Part shown: positions 9,795 to 18,573 of the stretch, piece by piece | Layout: every line of letters begins with the position of its first letter | How positions within the stretch are numbered: position 1 is the stretch's first letter | Assembly: GCF_026127265.1 (NCBI RefSeq) | Contig: NZ_WWFG01000001.1 | Location: 3,461,501-3,525,500, forward strand | Source: Nostoc sp. KVJ3 | GTDB taxonomy: Bacteria; Cyanobacteriota; Cyanobacteriia; Cyanobacteriales; Nostocaceae | Direction of reading: 5' to 3' | Length of the DNA stretch: 64,000 nucleotides | The notes under the pieces: model-generated | Told to the model about the DNA's origin: nothing | The model's input: only the letters and a program-made list of their open reading frames with translations | Database searches by the model: none | Made by a program: the position numbers and the translations under genes

Positions 9795-9851
9795 AAATGC
9801 CCAATGCCTAATGCCCAATGCCCAATGCCCAATGCCCCATTCCCAATACCC
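9795..9851. repeat. Heptamer tandem repeats (AATGCCC)n
   Basis: Seven-base units of the AATGCCC/CCCAATG type fill the gap between uppP and the radical SAM gene and run up to the latter's start codon. They create a spurious in-frame extension beginning at 9804. Confidence 0.9.
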
Positions 9852-11192
9852 ATGAATACAATTCATCCTGCCCGAATTACCAAGGTTCTTCCAGACTCAA
9901 TAGCCGCAGAGATTGGCTTTGAAGTTGGGGATGCGATCGTTGCAATCAATGGTACGCGTCCCCGCGATTTAATTGATTATCAGTTTTTGTGTGCTGATGA
10001 AGTTTTAGAACTAGAAGTTTTAGATGCTGCTGGTAAAACTCATAGCCTGGAAATCGAAAAAGATTACGACCAAGATTTGGGGCTAGAATTTGAAACAGCC
10101 CTATTTGATAGCTTAATTCAGTGCAATAATCGCTGTCCATTTTGCTTTATCGATCAACAGCCACCAGGTAAACGCACCAGCTTGTACTTGAAAGATGACG
10201 ATTACCGTCTGAGTTTTTTGTACGGTTCTTATCTTACCCTGACCAATTTGCCAGAAAGAGAATGGCAACGAATTGAGCAAATGCGCTTGTCTCCGTTGTA
10301 TGTTTCTGTGCATGCAACAGAAGCTGATGTGAGAATCAGACTGCTAAAAAATCCTCGTGCGGGACAAATCTTGCAACAACTCAAATGGTTTCAAGAAAGA
10401 CGACTACAAATTCATGCTCAAGTAGTTGTTTGTCCTGGTATAAATGATGGCAAACATCTAGAACAAACTCTCAAAGATTTAGCGTCCTTCCATACTGGTG
10501 AATTACCTGCGGTGGCATCGGTGGCAGTTGTGCCAGTTGGTTTAACACGGTTTCGCCCTCCAGAAGATGAACTGATAGCCGTAACTAGGGAAAAAGCCCA
10601 AGAAGTGATTTCCCAAGTGCAAATACTCTCACGGCAATTTCGCCAACAATTTGGTTCTAGCGTTGTTTGGTTAGCCGATGAGTGGTTTTTGATTGCAGGT
10701 GAGGAATTACCTAGCGAATCAGAATATGAAGAATATCCCCAAATTGATAACGGAGTTGGTTCGATTCAATTATTTATCAAGCAATTTGCCACCGTTGCGG
10801 CAGAATTACTCCCAGCAAAAGTATATCCTCAGAGAAGATTAACTTGGGTAGTAGGCAACGCCGTAGAAAAAGCATTTCAACCGATTTTGAAACGCTTAAA
10901 TTTTGTTGAAGGTTTAGAAGTAAATATGCGTGCTTTATGTAGTGATTATTGGGGACAAACTATCAGTGTAACCGGATTACTAACTGGTCATGATTTACTT
11001 TTAAATCTAGAAGGGCAAGATTTAGGTGATGGTATTTTGCTACCGAATGTCATGTTAAAAAATGGTGAATTAGTGTTTTTAGATGATATGAGTATTGAGG
11101 AATTAGCTGGTAGACTAAATACAAAAATTTTACCAGTTGCAGGAGTTGAAGATTTAATCAAAACGTGTATTTTCAATTCTGTTCAGGTTTAG
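9852..11192 (+). CDS. Radical SAM/DUF512 protein (TIGR03279 type)
   Basis: Cyanobacterial family of putative Fe-S/radical SAM proteins. From ATG 9852 it has 446 residues. An N-terminal PDZ-like domain (PARITKVLPDSIAAEIGFEVGD) precedes the cluster-binding motif CNNRCPFCFID. A radical-SAM-like core and a C-terminal DUF512 domain follow. The longer frame from 9804 adds 16 residues encoded entirely by heptamer repeats (MPNAQCPMPNAPF...), so the later ATG is preferred. The function is unknown to me; conservation across cyanobacteria suggests a core role. It follows uppP on the same strand. Confidence 0.88.
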   Translation: MNTIHPARITKVLPDSIAAEIGFEVGDAIVAINGTRPRDLIDYQFLCADEVLELEVLDAAGKTHSLEIEKDYDQDLGLEFETALFDSLIQCNNRCPFCFIDQQPPGKRTSLYLKDDDYRLSFLYGSYLTLTNLPEREWQRIEQMRLSPLYVSVHATEADVRIRLLKNPRAGQILQQLKWFQERRLQIHAQVVVCPGINDGKHLEQTLKDLASFHTGELPAVASVAVVPVGLTRFRPPEDELIAVTREKAQEVISQVQILSRQFRQQFGSSVVWLADEWFLIAGEELPSESEYEEYPQIDNGVGSIQLFIKQFATVAAELLPAKVYPQRRLTWVVGNAVEKAFQPILKRLNFVEGLEVNMRALCSDYWGQTISVTGLLTGHDLLLNLEGQDLGDGILLPNVMLKNGELVFLDDMSIEELAGRLNTKILPVAGVEDLIKTCIFNSVQV

Positions 11193-11289
11193 TTCTTAAA
11201 GATCAGTTGTTTTTCGGAGGTAATTTATTGTTATGCTAGATGATAAATAAGAAGTAATGCCTAATAGTTAATGCACTGAGGAGTCAGTA

Positions 11290-14067
11290 GTGAAGAATCT
11301 GGAAGAATATCATCAAAAGGCTAACTTACAAGTAAAGAAAGCCGGATTCTTCATTTTAAGTTTTAATTTTTTAATTTTAAATATTTTGAGTATTTTGCCA
11401 GTAACGGCGGCGACTGACGAACCTGTATTGAGTGTAGTGCATAGTCAAGAAAATGCGAATCAATGGACAGGGATAACTGACCGCTTACAGGCAATAGGGG
11501 TGAAATATTGTGTAATTCCCCTAGCTGATGTTAAGAGTGGGGCAGATTGGGGCGATCGCCGGGTATTATTTTTGCCAAATGTTGAGACATTAACGCCAAT
11601 CCAAGCGATCGCTCTCGAAGAGTGGATGAGTAATGGAGGGCGCTTGATTGCCAGTGGCCCTATAGGTAGTTCGTCATCATCAGGAGTACGGCAATTATTG
11701 CGATCGCTCTTGGGAGGTTATTGGGGATTCAGCCTCAGTGACACAGAACAGATCAAACCCACAAAAACTAATAGCTCCGAATGGGCAAATCAAACTGAAC
11801 TCTTTGGTAAAGTACGCGGCGGCGTTGTGATTCCTAATGATATGGGCGCTCAATCTCCTGCTGTTTGGAATTCCAAAGACAATCCCGCCGCAGTATTGAC
11901 AACTGAGCGTTCCACCTTTTTGGGCTGGCGTTGGGGAACAGATGCAGCCTCAACAGCAAAGTTAGATAATGCCTGGTTAAAAGCTACTCTCAATCACTAT
12001 TTGACAGCGCCACCACCATCGAGTCGCATGAAAAAAATAGCAGGAGGCTCCCCAAGCTGCTCTACAACGGTAGCAGCTGCCCCAGGGAACCAAGGGGGCA
12101 GTTCATCCCCCTCATCCCCCTCATCCCTTCCTCCTAAAACTGCCATTGCTCCCATACCTCTAGTCAAACCCCCAGTCAAACCCGCAAATTCTGAGGCTAT
12201 AGACCAGTTAGAACAAGCAGTGCGTCTAGATGTGACACCGAACTCCAATGAGCCGATTGACAACAATCAAGCGATCGCTCTCCAGCAAGAGCTAGAAAAT
12301 CTCATTGGTCGGGTGGAAAGCGCTCATTTAGCAGTGTCAGCCGATGCCGCTAACGAAGGAGTTAGGATATCTGAGGAAAAACAGTCCTCTAGGCATCTAG
12401 ATACCCACACTCCCCAACCTGTCAAGGCGCAGCCACCGCAATTATTGGCCTCAACTAAATTGGGTGGGCTAGTCATCAATAAAGACCAAGCCTTAGCACA
12501 AGTAAGGGTAATTGCCAAAAATTTACCCCAATTAATTGCCCAAAAAAATTACGCTCTGGCTCGTCAGCAGTGGCTGGTAGCGAAGACGATTTTGTGGCAG
12601 CAATTTCCTGTCGATCAAAGACTGGCTCAACCAGAAATTCGGGCAGTTTGGTTAGATCGAGGCACAATTGTTCGTGCTGGTAGCAAGGCAGGACTAGCCC
12701 AGATATTTGATCGCCTAGCCCAAACTGGGATTAACACGATCTTCTTTGAAACTGTTAATGCCGGCTACACCATTTATCCTAGCCAAGTTGCAAAAGAGCA
12801 AAACCCATTAATTCGTGGATGGAACCCACTAGAAGATGCAGTGAAATTAGCCCATGAGCGCGACATGGAATTACACGCTTGGGTTTGGACTTTTGCAGCT
12901 GGTAATCAACGGCACAATAAGATTCTCAACCTTAATCCTGATTATCCAGGGCCAGTGCTGGCGGCTCATCCCGATTGGGCAAACTACGATAATCTGGGCA
13001 ATATGATTCCCGTTGGTCAAACCAAGCCATTCTTTGACCCAGCTAATCCCGAAGTGCGGCAGTACTTACTCAAGTTGTACGAGGAAATCGTTACTCGCTA
13101 TGACGTGGATGGTCTACAGCTAGACTATATTCGCTACCCTTTTCAAGACCCATCAGCAGGTCGAATCTATGGCTATGGCAAAGCTGCAAGAGCGCAGTTT
13201 CAGCAACTTACTGGTGTAGATCCGATAAATATTTCTCCCAGCCAAACAGAACTGTGGCAAAAGTGGACGACATTTCGCACCGAGCAAGTTGATAGCTTTG
13301 TTGCCCAAGTATCGCAGCAGTTGCGACAAAAACGACCTAATTTAATTTTGTCAGTTGCAGTATTTCCTTTGCCAGAACAAGAGCGGATTCAGAAAATTCA
13401 ACAAAACTGGGAAACTTGGGCAAGGCGGGGAGATGTGGATTTAATCGTTCCCATGACTTATGCTCTGGATACTTCGCGCTTCCAACGACTAGCCCAACCC
13501 TGGATCGCCTCTAAACAACTGGGAGCTACATTGTTAGTACCGGGAATTCGCTTACTTTCTTTGCCAACAATCGGGGCATTCGATCAACTCCAACTGGTGA
13601 GGGACTTGCCAGTGAGTGGTTACGCACTCTTTGCTGCCGAGAATTTTAACAACGACCTAGAAAAACTCTTTATTAGCACCCAAGGTAGAGTTCAATCTAC
13701 AAAAAGTGAACCGATTCCTCACCGCCAACCTTTTCAAACTGCCGCCATCCGTTACACTGCCCTACAACGGGAATGGAAGTTTGTTTTCCAAAATAACCCA
13801 CTAGAAAGACCTCTCCAAACAATATCAGATTTTAACAACCAGGCAGAAGTTTTACGCAGTGCTTTAAATCAGCTTGCCGCTTCGCCTTCTGCTAGTAAGT
13901 TACTAGTGGCTAAAGCATCTCTAACTCGGTTTCAATCGCAATTTCGGGTATTGATGAGCCAAGAAATTAAGTCCAATTCCTATCAAGTTAAAGTTTGGGA
14001 AAATCGACTTGTAACTATAGAAAGGCTATTGCGTTACGGCGAGCGGCGGGTGCAGTTGCATCCCTAA
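11290..14067 (+). CDS. Glycoside-hydrolase-like (GHL10) family protein
   Basis: Large exported protein (925 residues, GTG start). A hydrophobic N-terminal segment (about 18-40) looks like a signal peptide or anchor. Residues about 45-235 resemble a ThuA/glutamine-amidotransferase-like fold (LSVVHSQENANQW, NGGRLIASGP). A proline/serine-rich low-complexity linker lies near 258-290. The C-terminal part, from about 450 (EIRAVWLDRGTIV), is a (beta/alpha)8 domain of the DUF187/GHL10 family, with DVDGLQLDYIRYPF and LIVPMTYALD. The family is predicted to act on cell-envelope polysaccharide; the substrate is unknown. The proline-serine linker contains ATCCCCCTC repeats, suggesting that a dispersed repeat contributed to coding sequence. 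Confidence 0.85.
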   Translation: MKNLEEYHQKANLQVKKAGFFILSFNFLILNILSILPVTAATDEPVLSVVHSQENANQWTGITDRLQAIGVKYCVIPLADVKSGADWGDRRVLFLPNVETLTPIQAIALEEWMSNGGRLIASGPIGSSSSSGVRQLLRSLLGGYWGFSLSDTEQIKPTKTNSSEWANQTELFGKVRGGVVIPNDMGAQSPAVWNSKDNPAAVLTTERSTFLGWRWGTDAASTAKLDNAWLKATLNHYLTAPPPSSRMKKIAGGSPSCSTTVAAAPGNQGGSSSPSSPSSLPPKTAIAPIPLVKPPVKPANSEAIDQLEQAVRLDVTPNSNEPIDNNQAIALQQELENLIGRVESAHLAVSADAANEGVRISEEKQSSRHLDTHTPQPVKAQPPQLLASTKLGGLVINKDQALAQVRVIAKNLPQLIAQKNYALARQQWLVAKTILWQQFPVDQRLAQPEIRAVWLDRGTIVRAGSKAGLAQIFDRLAQTGINTIFFETVNAGYTIYPSQVAKEQNPLIRGWNPLEDAVKLAHERDMELHAWVWTFAAGNQRHNKILNLNPDYPGPVLAAHPDWANYDNLGNMIPVGQTKPFFDPANPEVRQYLLKLYEEIVTRYDVDGLQLDYIRYPFQDPSAGRIYGYGKAARAQFQQLTGVDPINISPSQTELWQKWTTFRTEQVDSFVAQVSQQLRQKRPNLILSVAVFPLPEQERIQKIQQNWETWARRGDVDLIVPMTYALDTSRFQRLAQPWIASKQLGATLLVPGIRLLSLPTIGAFDQLQLVRDLPVSGYALFAAENFNNDLEKLFISTQGRVQSTKSEPIPHRQPFQTAAIRYTALQREWKFVFQNNPLERPLQTISDFNNQAEVLRSALNQLAASPSASKLLVAKASLTRFQSQFRVLMSQEIKSNSYQVKVWENRLVTIERLLRYGERRVQLHP

Positions 14068-14149
14068 ATGAAGAAGTTGGGGAGCAGGAGAAGAATTAAT
14101 AAATTGCTTTATAATTCTTAACACAAGTTTGATTTAGCGTCAAAATAGT

Positions 14150-14197
14150 GTCCGAAGGACTTATGCTTCACTCCGCTTTGCTCCATTCGCAATGACA
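14150..14197 (+). repeat. Dispersed repeat, left copy
   Basis: Begins GTCCGAAGGACTTATGCTTC and ends TTCGCAATGACA. A longer copy lies in the opposite orientation at 14808-14874, on the other side of the PAS remnant. Confidence 0.8.
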
Positions 14198-14391
14198 AAT
14201 GTATATTTAGGGTTTGCATTACTACTTAAGAGGTGTTTCTAATTCACATTAAGCGTAATTTGTTGATTTTGCTAATCCTGAAAGTATTTGTCAAATAGTA
14301 GTACAAAAATAGAGAAAGCAAGAAGGAACGCTATTAGTTCCTTTGAGGTGGCATATCAGATTCTTGTTGAGAGCTAATTATCCAAGTCCAA

Positions 14392-14784
14392 ATGGTTACT
14401 AGCACGCGCTATAGTACTGACAGACAGGAAAAATTGGCTCGCCTCATTGGAGTTTCTGTGGATAGTACCTCCCATGTAGCAGAAGTAGTATTGCGTGAGA
14501 GTGAAAGACGATTTCACGCTATTTTCAATAGCACTTTCCAGTTGTTCGGATTGCTGATAACAGAAGGAATTGTGCTAGTAGTGAACCAAACAGCGCTCAA
14601 TTTTTACGGACTACAACCACAAGATGTAGTTGGGTGTTCATATTGGGAAATATGGTGGACTCTACTTAAAAGCATTCAACATCTGCAATATTTACTCTCC
14701 TCTAGCCCAGCAGTAATTTACACCTGCAAGAATTTGGGATATTTTCATAGTGCATTTATTAGCAAAAATATTGTCGCTAAGTAA
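14392..14784 (+). pseudogene. Remnant of a multi-PAS sensor protein
   Basis: 130-codon frame that looks like a collapsed PAS-domain histidine kinase gene. The first part matches a PAS start (ESERRFHAIFNSTFQLFGLL ... ALNFYGLQPQDVVGCSYWE). It then jumps, after WWTLLKSIQHLQ, into what looks like the beginning of a second PAS domain (YLLSSSPAVIYTCKNLGYFHSAFISKNI) and stops. Neither PAS domain is complete, and there is no kinase, GGDEF or other output. An internal deletion joining two PAS domains and loss of the 3' part is the simplest reading. The fragment is bounded by inverted copies of a dispersed repeat. A REC-EAL gene follows at 14999, so it may once have been a partner. Confidence 0.65.
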
Positions 14785-14807
14785 GTGGGTGTGAAAATTT
14801 ATAACTA

Positions 14808-14874
14808 TGTCATTGCGAACGGAGCATTCGCGGTAGCGTCTCAGATAGCGAAGTGAAGCATAAGTCCTTCGGAC
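14808..14874 (-). repeat. Dispersed repeat, right inverted copy
   Basis: Starts TGTCATTGCGAACGGAGC and ends AAGCATAAGTCCTTCGGAC. The outer 23 bases are a perfect inverted match to the start of the 14150 copy, and TGTCATTGCGAA matches that copy's other end. The middle differs. Confidence 0.8.
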
Positions 14875-14998
14875 ACGCTTCGCGATCGCAAGAGTTTAGG
14901 CAATTTTATATTTCGTTACATAGTTAGGTTTATTTGAGCCAACCTACTTATCACTGTCATTTTGTCATTAAATAATAAAATATAAATTGAGGTAAATT

Positions 14999-16210
14999 AT
15001 GCCCAAAATTTTAATCATAGAAGACGAAGAAGCAGTCCGTGAAAACATTTTAGATTTGCTAGAGGCTGAGGATTTTGAAACTATTGCTGCGGCGAATGGC
15101 AGAATCGGCATACATTTAGCTATCTGCGAAGTTCCCGATTTAATTCTCTGTGATATGATGATGCCAGAAATTGATGGTTATGGTGTACTAACAGCGTTAC
15201 GCCAAGATCCATCAACGGCAACAATTCCCTTCATTTTTCTCACCGCCAAATCTACCAAATCTGATTTCCGTCAAGGTATGGATATGGGTGCTGATGACTA
15301 TATAACTAAGCCATTCACTCGGGTTGAGTTATTAAGTGCTATCATGAACAGGCTAGAAAAATATGCTACCTTAAAAAGGTATTTATCTCCTCAGACTGCA
15401 ATTAATAAATTGTCTCCAAAAACGCAGTTGTTAGAAATTAGCTTACACCGGACTATTAAACAACATAATTTTCAAGAGTTTGAAATTTATTATCAACCAA
15501 TAGTTGATATTGCTTCTGGAAAAATAGTAGCTGCTGAAAGCTTATTGCGCTGGCAGAGTCCAGAGTTGGGGATGATTTATCCAACAGAATTTGTTCCGTT
15601 AGCAGAATCTACAGGTTTAATTGTTCCTATTGGCAAATGGGTATTAAAAAGTGTATGTAAACAAATCAAAAGCTGGCGTGATGCTGGGATTTATTCATTA
15701 ATTGTTGCTGTAAACCTGTCGGTAATTGAATTTAATCAACCAGATTTTATTCATAAAATAGTTAACTTTATAGCTATTAATGGTTTAGAACCAGACGACT
15801 TAGAACTAGAACTAACTGAAAGCATGATTATGCAAGATGTAAATAGTGCGATCGCAACTATGAGTAAATTGCAATCCTTGGGTATAAAAATTGCGATCGA
15901 TGATTTTGGCACGGGCTACTCTTCTTTAATTTATCTGAAAAATCTACCAATTAATACATTAAAAATTGATCGTTACTTTATCCATAATGTTGCTCACGAT
16001 CCACAAAAATCAGCTATTACCAAAGCATTAATTCAAATGGCTCACAATCTCAATTTAGATGTAATTGCTGAAGGTGTAGAGACGGAAGCAGAACTGGCTT
16101 TTTTGCGCCAACATAACTGTAATTCTATGCAAGGTTTTCTATTTAGTCGTCCATTGCCAGTAGCAGAATTTGAAAATTTTTTATTAACAAATAAATGTTT
16201 ATATGTATGA
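14999..16210 (+). CDS. Response regulator with EAL domain (c-di-GMP phosphodiesterase)
   Basis: 403 residues: an N-terminal receiver domain (about 1-120; acidic pocket EDE at 8-10, phospho-acceptor Asp52 in LILCDMMMPEIDG, conserved Lys in KPFTR) and a C-terminal EAL domain (about 150-395). The EAL signature reads ESLLRW, an accepted variant. Other catalytic positions are present: VNLSVIEF, ELTESM, AIDDFGTGYSSL, LKIDRYFI and AEGVETEAEL, so active hydrolysis of cyclic di-GMP is expected. The start ATG follows a purine-rich stretch (GAGGTAAATT). The cognate kinase is not adjacent; the truncated PAS gene upstream may be what is left of one. Confidence 0.93.
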   Translation: MPKILIIEDEEAVRENILDLLEAEDFETIAAANGRIGIHLAICEVPDLILCDMMMPEIDGYGVLTALRQDPSTATIPFIFLTAKSTKSDFRQGMDMGADDYITKPFTRVELLSAIMNRLEKYATLKRYLSPQTAINKLSPKTQLLEISLHRTIKQHNFQEFEIYYQPIVDIASGKIVAAESLLRWQSPELGMIYPTEFVPLAESTGLIVPIGKWVLKSVCKQIKSWRDAGIYSLIVAVNLSVIEFNQPDFIHKIVNFIAINGLEPDDLELELTESMIMQDVNSAIATMSKLQSLGIKIAIDDFGTGYSSLIYLKNLPINTLKIDRYFIHNVAHDPQKSAITKALIQMAHNLNLDVIAEGVETEAELAFLRQHNCNSMQGFLFSRPLPVAEFENFLLTNKCLYV

Positions 16211-16249
16211 AGATTGGGCATTGGGAGAGTAAATTAGTAAATTATTTTC

Positions 16250-16353
16250 CTATAGCAGTTCCCATACAAATGTGGTAAAACATCATCTCGTAAGGTGTAG
16301 GGGCAATTCATGAATTGCCCAGGTATAACTCACATAAATGAGAACCGCTATAG
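16250..16353. mobile_element. MITE-like element, family B
   Basis: About 104 bp bounded by near-perfect inverted repeats, CTATAGCAGTTC on the left and GAACCGCTATAG on the right (11 of 12 pair). The interior contains the palindromic GGGCAATTCATGAATTGCCC. It lies between the REC-EAL gene and the lipoprotein gene. Confidence 0.7.
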
Positions 16354-16457
16354 TACCTTAATAGAGTCACTAAGTAAGAAAAATCGAACTTTAGACTGGC
16401 GACAATTATTAATTTTCAAGTCTAAATTAAGAAAATTGTCTCATGGTGTATACCGTC

Positions 16458-17810
16458 ATGAAAGTCTTTGCGCGTTTCTTGCTAGCAGTTTTTTTACTGA
16501 CTTTGGTAGCAGCCTGTAACCAGACTCGCGCTTCCTCAGATAATCCCACACCACAAATATCTGTACCTTCTGCCGAACTGCCACAGAATCCTAGACAGCC
16601 AAAAAATCTAAAAAATATTGTCCGAACTGAAGCACTTTCACCTACACCCATTCGGATCAATCTAAAAAATTTACCAGCACCTTTCGCAACAAAAAGTGCC
16701 TCCAAACGGCCTGAAGTTGTTCCAATTCCGCAAAATCCTTTGCTGCGCGTACCGCCAGGTTTTACAGTTAATATCTTTGCCGAAGGTTTAGATGCCCCAC
16801 GCTGGTTAGCTTTAACTCCCAGTGGTGATGTGCTAGTTACTGAAACCGCACAAAATCGCATTCGTCTATTACGTGACAGCAACAGTGACGGTATAGCCGA
16901 CGTTCGAGAAACCTTTGCAAGTGCGGATAACGGACTCAATAGACCCTTCGGTATGGCTTTTGCAAATAATTCCTTTTTTCTAGGGAATACAGATGCTGTG
17001 GTACGTTTTCCATATACCCAAGGTCAAAACAAGATTACAGGTAAGGGGGAAAAAATAGCCGATTTACCTGCTCAAGGTTATAACAACCATTGGACGCGGA
17101 ATGTCGTTGTGTCGCCCGATCGCAGTAAATTATATGTTTCAGTTGGTTCAGGAAGCAATGTAGATGAAGAATCCCCACCACGGGCTTCGATACAGGTGAT
17201 GAATTTAGATGGTTCCCAGCAGCAAACTTTTGCATCCGGTTTGCGTAACCCTGTTGGTTTAGCCTTTCATCCTATAACTAAGGAACTTTATGCCACCGTC
17301 AACGAACGCGATGGAATTGGTGATGATTTGGTTCCAGACTATTTAACACGGGTTAAGCAGGGAGCCTTCTACGGCTGGCCTTATGCTTATCTGACACCAA
17401 ATAACCTCGATCCTCGTCAAAAAACCGATGGCAAAAGTAAACGCCCTGATTTAGCAGCCCGTACCCAAACGCCAGATGTGCTGTTCCAAGCGCACTCAGC
17501 TGCATTGGGTTTACAGTTTTATAATGGCAAGACATTTCCAAAAAAATACCGGAATGGTGCTTTTGCTGCTTTTCGTGGTTCTTGGAATCGCGATCGCGGC
17601 ACTGGTTATAAAATTGTATTTGTTCCCTTCGATGCTAAAGGGCGATCGCTTGGCTACTACGAAGACTTTCTCACAGGCTTTTTGCTAAATCCCTCTGTAC
17701 CAACCACTTGGGGACGACCGGTTAGTTTACTCGTGTTGCCAGATGGTAGCTTACTACTAACAGAAGAAGCTAATAATCGGATTTATCGGATTCAGTATAC
17801 GGGGGGATGA
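16458..17810 (+). CDS. Sorbosone dehydrogenase-like (PQQ/beta-propeller) lipoprotein
   Basis: Exported beta-propeller protein of the glucose/sorbosone dehydrogenase superfamily. A signal sequence with lipobox (FLLTLVAAC) places the mature protein as a lipoprotein. From about residue 90 there are propeller repeats with typical motifs: RWLALTPSGDVLVTETAQNRIRLL, SGLRNPVGLAFHP, QGAFYGWPYAYL and LPDGSLLLTEEANNRIYRI. The soluble PQQ glucose dehydrogenase family oxidises sugars with PQQ, but whether this strain makes PQQ is unknown. ATG 16458 (MKVFARFLL) is preferred to 16443 because it begins right at the basic head of the signal peptide. It is followed by G-rich tandem repeats. Confidence 0.85.
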   Translation: MKVFARFLLAVFLLTLVAACNQTRASSDNPTPQISVPSAELPQNPRQPKNLKNIVRTEALSPTPIRINLKNLPAPFATKSASKRPEVVPIPQNPLLRVPPGFTVNIFAEGLDAPRWLALTPSGDVLVTETAQNRIRLLRDSNSDGIADVRETFASADNGLNRPFGMAFANNSFFLGNTDAVVRFPYTQGQNKITGKGEKIADLPAQGYNNHWTRNVVVSPDRSKLYVSVGSGSNVDEESPPRASIQVMNLDGSQQQTFASGLRNPVGLAFHPITKELYATVNERDGIGDDLVPDYLTRVKQGAFYGWPYAYLTPNNLDPRQKTDGKSKRPDLAARTQTPDVLFQAHSAALGLQFYNGKTFPKKYRNGAFAAFRGSWNRDRGTGYKIVFVPFDAKGRSLGYYEDFLTGFLLNPSVPTTWGRPVSLLVLPDGSLLLTEEANNRIYRIQYTGG

Positions 17811-17818
17811 TTGAAAGA

Positions 17819-17880
17819 GGCAGGGGAGGCAGGGGGCAGGGGCAGGGGGCAGGGGGCAGGGGGCAGGGGAGGCAGGGGGA
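17819..17880. repeat. G-rich heptamer tandem repeats (CAGGGGG)n
   Basis: Repeated CAGGGGG/GGGGCAG units directly after the sorbosone-dehydrogenase-like gene. Same low-complexity class as at 6486. Confidence 0.9.
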
Positions 17881-18068
17881 GATGAAGAAATAAATGTGTT
17901 CAGGGTTTTTATGGTAATAAAATTTAAAATTTACTAAAAATTTTCTTTACCTCCCTTGCTCAAGAACTGCTCACTGTTAGAGCATTGCTCCCTTTCCCTA
18001 CCCAGGTTTATCCTGTTTACGGTAAATTACAGGAAAATACTAATACTTATCTGGTTGAGAAATTAATT

Positions 18069-18473
18069 ATGACTCCCAATGAAAATAATACTCAGTCAAA
18101 TATCAACGAATTGTCTCCACATTCAGGTACACGATACTGGGGTGAGGTGGAGGTGATCGAAGAGGGAGATACTTATAGAATTAGCCGTGTTGAAATCAAG
18201 CCCAGGCACGGAATTAAACCACAAATCCATTATCACCGCAATGAGCATTGGGTTGTAGTCTCAGGTGTAGCCAAGGTGACTTGTGGTGATGCGGAAATAT
18301 TACTGAATCGAAACGAATCAACTTATGTCCCCGCTGCAACTCTACATAAAGTAGAAAATCCTGGACATATCCCGCTAGTGATTTTGGAAATTCAAAATGG
18401 TGAATATTTGGGTGAGGATGATACTGAGCGCCCTTATGACTTAAATTTGGTCAAAGGTGTAGCTGAAGGTTAG
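18069..18473 (+). CDS. Cupin protein, mannose-6-phosphate isomerase type II C-terminal like
   Basis: Single cupin domain of 134 residues. The metal-binding cupin motif 1 is clear (PQIHYHRNEHWVVVSG, with His, His and Glu ligands) and motif 2 includes PAATLHKVENPG. The sequence resembles the isolated C-terminal domain of bifunctional GDP-mannose pyrophosphorylase/phosphomannose isomerase, ending EIQNGEYLGEDDTERP. These stand-alone domains may isomerise mannose 6-phosphate, but that is not shown here. ATG 18069 is chosen because the 28 upstream codons from 17985 look non-coding and lack conservation with the fold. Confidence 0.85.
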   Translation: MTPNENNTQSNINELSPHSGTRYWGEVEVIEEGDTYRISRVEIKPRHGIKPQIHYHRNEHWVVVSGVAKVTCGDAEILLNRNESTYVPAATLHKVENPGHIPLVILEIQNGEYLGEDDTERPYDLNLVKGVAEG

Positions 18474-18481
18474 TAAGGGCT

Positions 18482-18510
18482 GGGGGAGCAGGGAGCAGGG
18501 AGCAGGGAGA
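18482..18510. repeat. Heptamer repeats (GGGAGCA)n
   Basis: Three to four GGGAGCA units between the cupin and HEAT-repeat genes; the same heptamer has entered the GNAT gene at 19774-19902. Confidence 0.85.
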
Positions 18511-18573
18511 AGAATTTTCCCCTCCGCCCCCCGCGCCCTGCCCCTCTGCCTCTTTTCAATGCCCAATATTTAA

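Noticed and set aside
9804..9851. 16-codon N-terminal extension of the radical SAM protein
   Set aside because: Encoded wholly by heptamer repeats; ATG 9852 starts the conserved domain.
17819..17880. Short regular repeats as a CRISPR array
   Set aside because: Units are 7 bp without spacers. No repeat-spacer pattern or cas gene is found anywhere in the window.
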